From Cellulomonas xiejunii (GTDB lineage Bacteria > Actinomycetota > Actinomycetes > Actinomycetales > Cellulomonadaceae), in NCBI RefSeq assembly GCF_024508315.1, contig NZ_CP101987.1, positions 1,302,001 through 1,366,000 of the forward strand: a stretch of DNA of 64,000 nucleotides. The letters are read 5' to 3'. Both the position numbers and the translations under genes were made by a program. This document shows, in pieces, positions 59,224 through 64,000 of this stretch (the first letter of the stretch is position 1; every line of letters starts with the position of its first letter). The notes under the pieces were generated by a model, which did no database searches, was not told where the DNA came from, and saw only the letters and a program-made list of their open reading frames with translations.

Positions 59224-61154
59224 ACCCCGCGCACTCCACCTCGGACCGACCCGCGCCGGCAGACCCCGCGCTGTCGCGCGCGGTGCGTCGCCTCGCGGTC
59301 CTGACGCTCGTCCTGCTGCTCGCGCTCGGCGCGATCCTGCTCGCCCCGCCGGTGGCCTTCGCCGGCTCGGACCGCGCGGACCTGACCAGCGGCCGGGAGA
59401 TCACGCGCTACGACGTGACGGCTGACGCGGCGCCCGACGGCACGGTGGACGTCGTCATCGACTTCGACTTCGACTTCGGTGACGACCCCGGTCACGGCCC
59501 CTACCTGACGTTCCCCACGCGCGTGTCGTACGACGACGAGAAGGACCGGTTCTTCGACTTCGGCGACGTGCGGGTCACGAGCTCCACAGGCGCCCCGGCG
59601 GACCTGCATCGCGAGGACGAGACCTCCGCGGTGGTCCTGCGGATCGGTGACGAGGACGTCGACGACGTGTCGGGCGTGCAGACGTACCGCGTCGAGATGA
59701 CCGTGGACGGCTGGATCAACCCCGCCAACGCCCAGCACTCCGGTGACGAGCTGTACTGGAACGTGATCGGCCCCGGCTGGGAGGTCCCGTTGTCGGACCT
59801 GTCGGTGACGGTCACGGGCCCCGCGCCGGTGCAGGGTGCCGCGTGCTTCGTCGGGCCCGAGAGGTCGACGACGCCGTGCGACGACGCGACGACGACCGGC
59901 ACGTCCGCGACCTTCACGCAGGGCGTCGTCACGGTCGGGCACCAGTTCACGACCGTCACCGGCTGGCCCGGGGGGACCTTCCCCGGCGTGCAGCCGATCC
60001 TGCGCGACAAGCCGGACCCGGTCCTGCCGCTGCGTCCCCTGACCGTCGGTGGCGGCGTGGCGGCCGCTGTCGTCCTGCTCGGTGGAGGCCTCGCGATCGG
60101 CCGCGTGCGGCGGACCGGTCGCGACCGCGCGTACCTCGGCCTCACGCCCGGCCTGCGGCCGGCCGACGGGTTCCAGCCCGCGACCGGGTACCGGGACCAC
60201 CGCGCACCCGTGGCCGTGCAGTTCCAGCCGCCGGAGGGTGCTCGCCCGGGGGAGATCGGCACGCTCGTCGACGAGAAGGCCGACCCCGTCGACGTGACCG
60301 CGACGATCATCGACCTCGCGGTCCGGGGGTGGCTCCGCATCGAGGAGGTGCCCCGCACGAACCCGCGCAAGAAGTCGAAGGACTGGACGCTGGTGCGCCT
60401 GCGGCCCGGCACCGAGGGGCTGCTGCCGTTCGAGGCGTGGCTGCTCAGCGACCTCTTCGAGAAGAGTGACGAGGTCAGGCTCTCGGAGCTCAAGGCGACG
60501 TTCGCCTCCTCGCTCGCCAAGGTCCAGAGCATGCTCTACGACCACGTCACGAGCGTCGGCTGGTTCCGGGCCAACCCGAAGAGCGTGCGGACGACGTGGA
60601 TCGTCGTCGGCATCCTGCTCGCCTCGGCGGGGTTGTTCGGGGCCCTCGTCGCGACGGCGATCCAGGTGGTTCCTGGGCTCGCGCTCGTGGGGATCGCCCT
60701 GTTGCTCGTGGGTGTGCTGGTCCTCGTCCTCAGCGGGTCCGCCCCGGCCCGCACACCGGACGGCACCGCCGTGCTCGCGCAGGCGCTCGGGTTCCGCCGC
60801 TACCTGGCCACGGCGGAGGCCGACCAGATCCGGTTCGAGGAGGGGCAGGACGTCTTCAGCCGGTACCTGCCGTACGCGATCGTCTTCGGCCTCGCCGACC
60901 GGTGGTCGCGCGTGTTCGCGGAGCTCGCGGCACAGGGCGTCGCCGTCGCGGCTCCGATCTGGTACGTCGGCGCGTACCCGCCGGGGGCCGACGGGTTCTG
61001 GGGAGCGGGCTTCGTCGGTGCGCTCGACCGGTTCGAGTCGATCACCACGGCGGCCATCTCGGCGCCGACGCCCGGCTCGTCCGGGGACTCGGGGTTCAGC
61101 GGTGGGGGCTTCTCGGGCGGTGGCGTCGGCGGCGGCGGTGGCGGCGGCTGGTGA
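59220..61154 (+). CDS. DUF2207-domain membrane protein
   Basis: This is a 644-residue protein. A hydrophobic signal or anchor near residues 23-46 ([20 protein letters not shown]) precedes an extracellular DUF2207 region ([26 protein letters not shown] to [25 protein letters not shown]). A membrane segment ([19 protein letters not shown]), a cytoplasmic part ([18 protein letters not shown]) and further helices follow. It ends in a Gly-rich tail ([20 protein letters not shown]), typical of this family. The function of DUF2207 proteins is unknown. GTG 59220 overlaps smpB by 4 bases. Confidence 0.88.
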   Translation: MNPAHSTSDRPAPADPALSRAVRRLAVLTLVLLLALGAILLAPPVAFAGSDRADLTSGREITRYDVTADAAPDGTVDVVIDFDFDFGDDPGHGPYLTFPTRVSYDDEKDRFFDFGDVRVTSSTGAPADLHREDETSAVVLRIGDEDVDDVSGVQTYRVEMTVDGWINPANAQHSGDELYWNVIGPGWEVPLSDLSVTVTGPAPVQGAACFVGPERSTTPCDDATTTGTSATFTQGVVTVGHQFTTVTGWPGGTFPGVQPILRDKPDPVLPLRPLTVGGGVAAAVVLLGGGLAIGRVRRTGRDRAYLGLTPGLRPADGFQPATGYRDHRAPVAVQFQPPEGARPGEIGTLVDEKADPVDVTATIIDLAVRGWLRIEEVPRTNPRKKSKDWTLVRLRPGTEGLLPFEAWLLSDLFEKSDEVRLSELKATFASSLAKVQSMLYDHVTSVGWFRANPKSVRTTWIVVGILLASAGLFGALVATAIQVVPGLALVGIALLLVGVLVLVLSGSAPARTPDGTAVLAQALGFRRYLATAEADQIRFEEGQDVFSRYLPYAIVFGLADRWSRVFAELAAQGVAVAAPIWYVGAYPPGADGFWGAGFVGALDRFESITTAAISAPTPGSSGDSGFSGGGFSGGGVGGGGGGGW

Positions 61155-61203
61155 GGTGCCGGCGGCGGGCGGCTGGTCGTCCGTGCCAGGCGGCGAGCAG
61201 CGC

Positions 61204-62553
61204 TCAGGTGCCGTCCGCGCGTGACCCGAGGGCGCTCTCGCCCGTGCGTCGCAGCGTGTTGCGGGCCACGACCTGCTGCCACGTCGAGGCCCGCTCGGAC
61301 CGGGCACGGCCGACGAACGACACGGCCCAGTGCAGCAGTGTCGTGACCCGGTTCTTGAACCCCACCAGGTACAGCAGGTGGACGCCCAGCCACAGTCCCC
61401 ACGCCGCGAGGCCGGACGTCCGGACAGAACCGATCTGCGCGACCGCGAAGAACCGCGAGACCGTGGCCATGCTGCCCTTGTCGCGGTAGACGAACTCCTG
61501 ACCGGTGGGTTCGTCCGCCAGCCGCCGTCGGATCTGGTCGGCGGCGTGCTGCCCGCTCTGGATCGCGACCTGCGCGACGCCGGGGAGCTTGCCGTGGCGC
61601 ATGAGGTCGCCGATGACGAACACCTCGGGGTGTCCGGGCAGCGTGCAGTCGTCCTCGACCGGGACCTGACCCGAGCGGGTCGTCTCGATGCCCGCGCGCT
61701 CGGCGAGCACGCGGCCCACGGGTGCGCCCGCGACACCGGCGGCCCACACCTTGCACACCGACGGGATGACGCGCCGCTGCCCGCCGTCGTCCTCCACGGT
61801 GACCGACGCCTCGTCGACGTCGACGACCTTCCACCCCGTCCAGACCTCCACCCCGACGTGCTCGAGCTCGCGCGTCGCCGCGGCGGCCAGCTCGTCCGGG
61901 TAGCCGGGCAGCACCTGCGGCACCGGGTCGACGAGCAGGATCCGGGCCTTCGTGGGATCGATCCGCCGGAACTCGCCGGGCAGCACGCGGTGCGCGAGCT
62001 CGGCGACCTGCCCGGCCATCTCGACGCCCGTCGGGCCGGCGCCGACGACGACGAACGTCAGGAGCCGGTCGACGACCTCGGGGTCGTCGGTGAGCTCGGC
62101 CATCTCGAACGCGCCGAAGATCCGCGCGCGGACCTCCATCGCGTCGTCGAGGCTCTTGAGACCCGGCGCGTGCTCGGCGAACCGGTCGTTGCCGAAGTAC
62201 GACTGGCCGGCCCCGGCAGCCACCACGAGCGAGTCGTAGCGGGTCCGGCTCACGCCCATCGGCGAGCGGTGCACGACCTCCCGCGCGTCGAGATCGACGT
62301 CCTCCACGACACCGAGGACCACGCGCGCGTTGCGCTGGAGACGCAGCACGTCGCGCGTCGCGGGCGCGACCTCACCCGCGGACAGGATGCCCGTGGCCAC
62401 CTGGTACAGCAGCGGCTGGAAGAGGTGGTGGTTCACGCCGCTGACGACTGTGACGCGCACGCCGGGGACGCGGGCGAGCGCCCGGGTCGTGAAGAGGCCG
62501 CCGAAACCGGATCCCACGACCACCACGTCGTGCGGGCGCTGGGTCGATGCCAT
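61204..62553 (-). CDS. Type II NADH:quinone oxidoreductase (NDH-2)
   Basis: This is a 449-residue FAD enzyme of the NDH-2 family that passes electrons from NADH to menaquinone without pumping protons. The FAD-binding motif is VVVVGSGFGGLFTTRAL, and the NADH-binding motif is TFVVVGAGPTGVEMAGQVAEL. The quinone-site-like AAGVAGAPVG and the second FAD motif EVFVIGDLMRHGKLPGVAQVAIQSGQHAADQI follow. C-terminal amphipathic segments (GLAAWGLWLGVHLLYLVGFKNRVTTLLHW) anchor it to the membrane. ATG 62553 follows GGGAGG. It is monocistronic and divergent from the RecQ-family gene across 154 bases that hold no other gene. Confidence 0.9.
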   Translation of the reverse strand: MASTQRPHDVVVVGSGFGGLFTTRALARVPGVRVTVVSGVNHHLFQPLLYQVATGILSAGEVAPATRDVLRLQRNARVVLGVVEDVDLDAREVVHRSPMGVSRTRYDSLVVAAGAGQSYFGNDRFAEHAPGLKSLDDAMEVRARIFGAFEMAELTDDPEVVDRLLTFVVVGAGPTGVEMAGQVAELAHRVLPGEFRRIDPTKARILLVDPVPQVLPGYPDELAAAATRELEHVGVEVWTGWKVVDVDEASVTVEDDGGQRRVIPSVCKVWAAGVAGAPVGRVLAERAGIETTRSGQVPVEDDCTLPGHPEVFVIGDLMRHGKLPGVAQVAIQSGQHAADQIRRRLADEPTGQEFVYRDKGSMATVSRFFAVAQIGSVRTSGLAAWGLWLGVHLLYLVGFKNRVTTLLHWAVSFVGRARSERASTWQQVVARNTLRRTGESALGSRADGT

Positions 62554-62707
62554 CAGGTCCTCCCGGGCCTCGGGTCGGCGTCGGACGTGTCGGGCCGACG
62601 TTACGGCGCAGGGCCGTGCCTCGCTCGTCGGCGGGAGGCGTTCGACGCGCGCTCGGGGCCCGCAGCGGGTAGACCTCCACCCGGGGATCGACCGTGAGGA
62701 CGGTGGC

Positions 62708-64000
62708 GTGACGACGACGACGGACAGCACGACGGGGACGAGGCTCGACGAGGCGGTGCAGCGCGTGCTGGGCGAGGGCTCCGCGCTCCGCCAGGCGCAG
62801 CGCGACGCGCTGGCGGGGCTGGCGGTGCACGACACGGTGCTCGTGGCCCGCACAGGCGCGGGCAAGACGGCGGTGTACGCGATCGCGACCCTGCTCGCGG
62901 CGCGGCTGACCGTCGTCGTCTCGCCGCTGATCGCCCTGCAGCGGGACCAGGAGCGGGCCCTGGAGGAGGCCGGTCTGCGGGTCGCCTCGGTGAGCTCGGC
63001 GCGGACGGCGCGCGAGCAGCGCGACGCCCTGGAAGCAGCCGGGTCCGGTGGCCTCGACGTGCTGCTGCTCGGGCCCGAGCAGCTCCAGCGCAGTGTCGTG
63101 CTCGACGCGCTGAGCGGTGCCGACGTCGGTCTGGTCGTCGTCGACGAGGCGCACTGCGTCGCCGAGTGGGGTCACGACTTCCGCCCCGACTACCTCCTGG
63201 TCGGGTCCGCGGTCCGACGGCTCGGCGCCCCGCGGCTGCTTGCGCTGACGGCGACCGCGTCGACGCACGTGCGCGACGAGATCATCGCGCGCCTGGGCAT
63301 GCGCGACCCGCGCGTGCTGGTGCACGACGCGGACCGGCCGAACATCTGGCTGGGTGCGCGGCCCGCGGCGTCCCAGGACGAGCGGGACGCCGTGGTGTGC
63401 CGGCTCGCTGCCGAGGAGCCCGGTGCGGTCATCGTGTACGCGCGGACCCGGGCGCACTGCGAGGAGCTCGCGGAACGGCTCGCGTCGGTGCGTCCCGCGT
63501 CCGTCTACCACGCAGGGCTGCCGGCCGCGGAGCGCGCGGCCACGCAGGACCGCTTCCTGTCCGGCGAGGACGACCTGGTGGTCGCCACGTCGGCGTTCGG
63601 CATGGGCATCGACCGTCCCGACGTGCGGCTCGTCGTGCATGCCGGCCCGCCGGCGACGCTCGACCAGTACTACCAGGAGGTCGGCCGTGCCGGCCGCGAC
63701 GAGGAGCCCGCGCGCGCGGTCGTGGTGGTCAGGGCGCAGGACCACGCGCTGGCGCGCTACCAGCGCTCCGGGGGCGGTCCGCGGCCCGCCACGCTGCTGC
63801 GCGTCCTGCACGCGCTTGCGACCACGCCGGGCGACCAGGCGACGCTCGCCGAGGCCACCGGCCTGGGACGCCGGACGGTCGCCCGTGCGCTGGGCACGCT
63901 GCAGCACGTCGGCGCGGTGCGCGACGACGGCGGCACGCTGCGGCTGGCGGACGACGCCGACGCCCGGCAGGTGCTCGCGGACGTGCACGAGGCCCGGGAG
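62708..64000 (+). CDS. RecQ-family ATP-dependent DNA helicase (3' end beyond window)
   Basis: The first 431 codons of a superfamily 2 helicase are present. Motif I is LVARTGAGKTAVYAIA, motif Ia VVVSPLIALQRDQ, motif II VVVDEAHCVAEWGHDFRPDY, motif III LLALTATAST and motif IV VIVYARTRAHCEELAERL. Motif V is VVATSAFGMGIDRPDVRLVVH and motif VI YYQEVGRAGRDEE. The aromatic-rich loop after motif II and the RecQ-type FGMGIDRPDV support the RecQ family. After about residue 370 comes a winged-helix-like region (TLLRVLHALATTPGDQATLAEATGLGRRTVARALGTL), and the gene runs off the window. GTG 62708 follows GTGAGG. The usual RecQ zinc-binding cysteines are not seen in the visible part. Confidence 0.88.
   Translation, partial: MTTTTDSTTGTRLDEAVQRVLGEGSALRQAQRDALAGLAVHDTVLVARTGAGKTAVYAIATLLAARLTVVVSPLIALQRDQERALEEAGLRVASVSSARTAREQRDALEAAGSGGLDVLLLGPEQLQRSVVLDALSGADVGLVVVDEAHCVAEWGHDFRPDYLLVGSAVRRLGAPRLLALTATASTHVRDEIIARLGMRDPRVLVHDADRPNIWLGARPAASQDERDAVVCRLAAEEPGAVIVYARTRAHCEELAERLASVRPASVYHAGLPAAERAATQDRFLSGEDDLVVATSAFGMGIDRPDVRLVVHAGPPATLDQYYQEVGRAGRDEEPARAVVVVRAQDHALARYQRSGGGPRPATLLRVLHALATTPGDQATLAEATGLGRRTVARALGTLQHVGAVRDDGGTLRLADDADARQVLADVHEARE

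Overview
The window is a very GC-rich, densely coded chromosomal segment of an actinobacterium, most likely a Cellulomonas-type member of the Micrococcales. The evidence is the third-position GC bias, the many GTG starts, the mycothiol-linked SigR/RsrA pair, the actinobacterial 24-residue ribosomal protein bL37, the fused Kgd-type 2-oxoglutarate enzyme, the actinobacterial Tad pilus cluster and a GH127 sugar locus. Many genes start within a few bases of a TANNNT -10 box and have no Shine-Dalgarno sequence, so leaderless transcription looks common.

Layout. 1-2584: end of an acyl-CoA ligase, RNase HI and a HEAT-repeat protein. 2697-9189: a sugar locus (two Gfo/Idh/MocA oxidoreductases, a ThuA-like protein, a LacI regulator and a GH127 arabinofuranosidase) with two palindromic operators. 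9190-17135: a stem-loop repeat cluster, a glycosylase-like protein, a lipoprotein, a PNPOx-like protein, a cystine-type ABC transporter behind a cysteine-codon leader peptide, a membrane acyltransferase, a methyltransferase and an FAH hydrolase. 17249-24480: a small alarmone synthetase, gltX, a HAD phosphatase, a methyltransferase, hisN, rsgA and aroA. 24516-31860: a DoxX-like protein, sigR-rsrA, bL37, pilT, a DUF4097-PadR pair, membrane proteins, a degenerate SGNH protein and a GlxA-type regulator.

31971-44177: kgd, a two-component system, two CNNM/hemolysin-like membrane proteins, a VanY-like peptidase, an aldose epimerase and a beta-lactamase-family hydrolase. 44178-46132 looks like a mobile-element scar: a trypsin-like protease gene, the C-terminal stump of an element-type AAA ATPase and a 302-bp partial copy of tadB. 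46159-50813 is a Tad pilus operon. 50835-64000 holds a large surface protein, a universal stress protein, prfB, ftsE-ftsX with an M23 peptidase, smpB, a DUF2207 protein, a type II NADH dehydrogenase and the start of a RecQ-family helicase.

Functional links. The LacI palindromes lie upstream of both the GH127 gene and the thuA-oxidoreductase operon, suggesting one regulon for L-arabinofuranosyl glycan use. The cystine transporter appears to be controlled by ribosome behaviour on cysteine codons. sigR has a SigR-type promoter that would feed an N-terminally extended isoform, and rsrA overlaps it. ftsE, ftsX and the M23 peptidase form one division module. No rRNA, tRNA, CRISPR array or intact transposase was seen.
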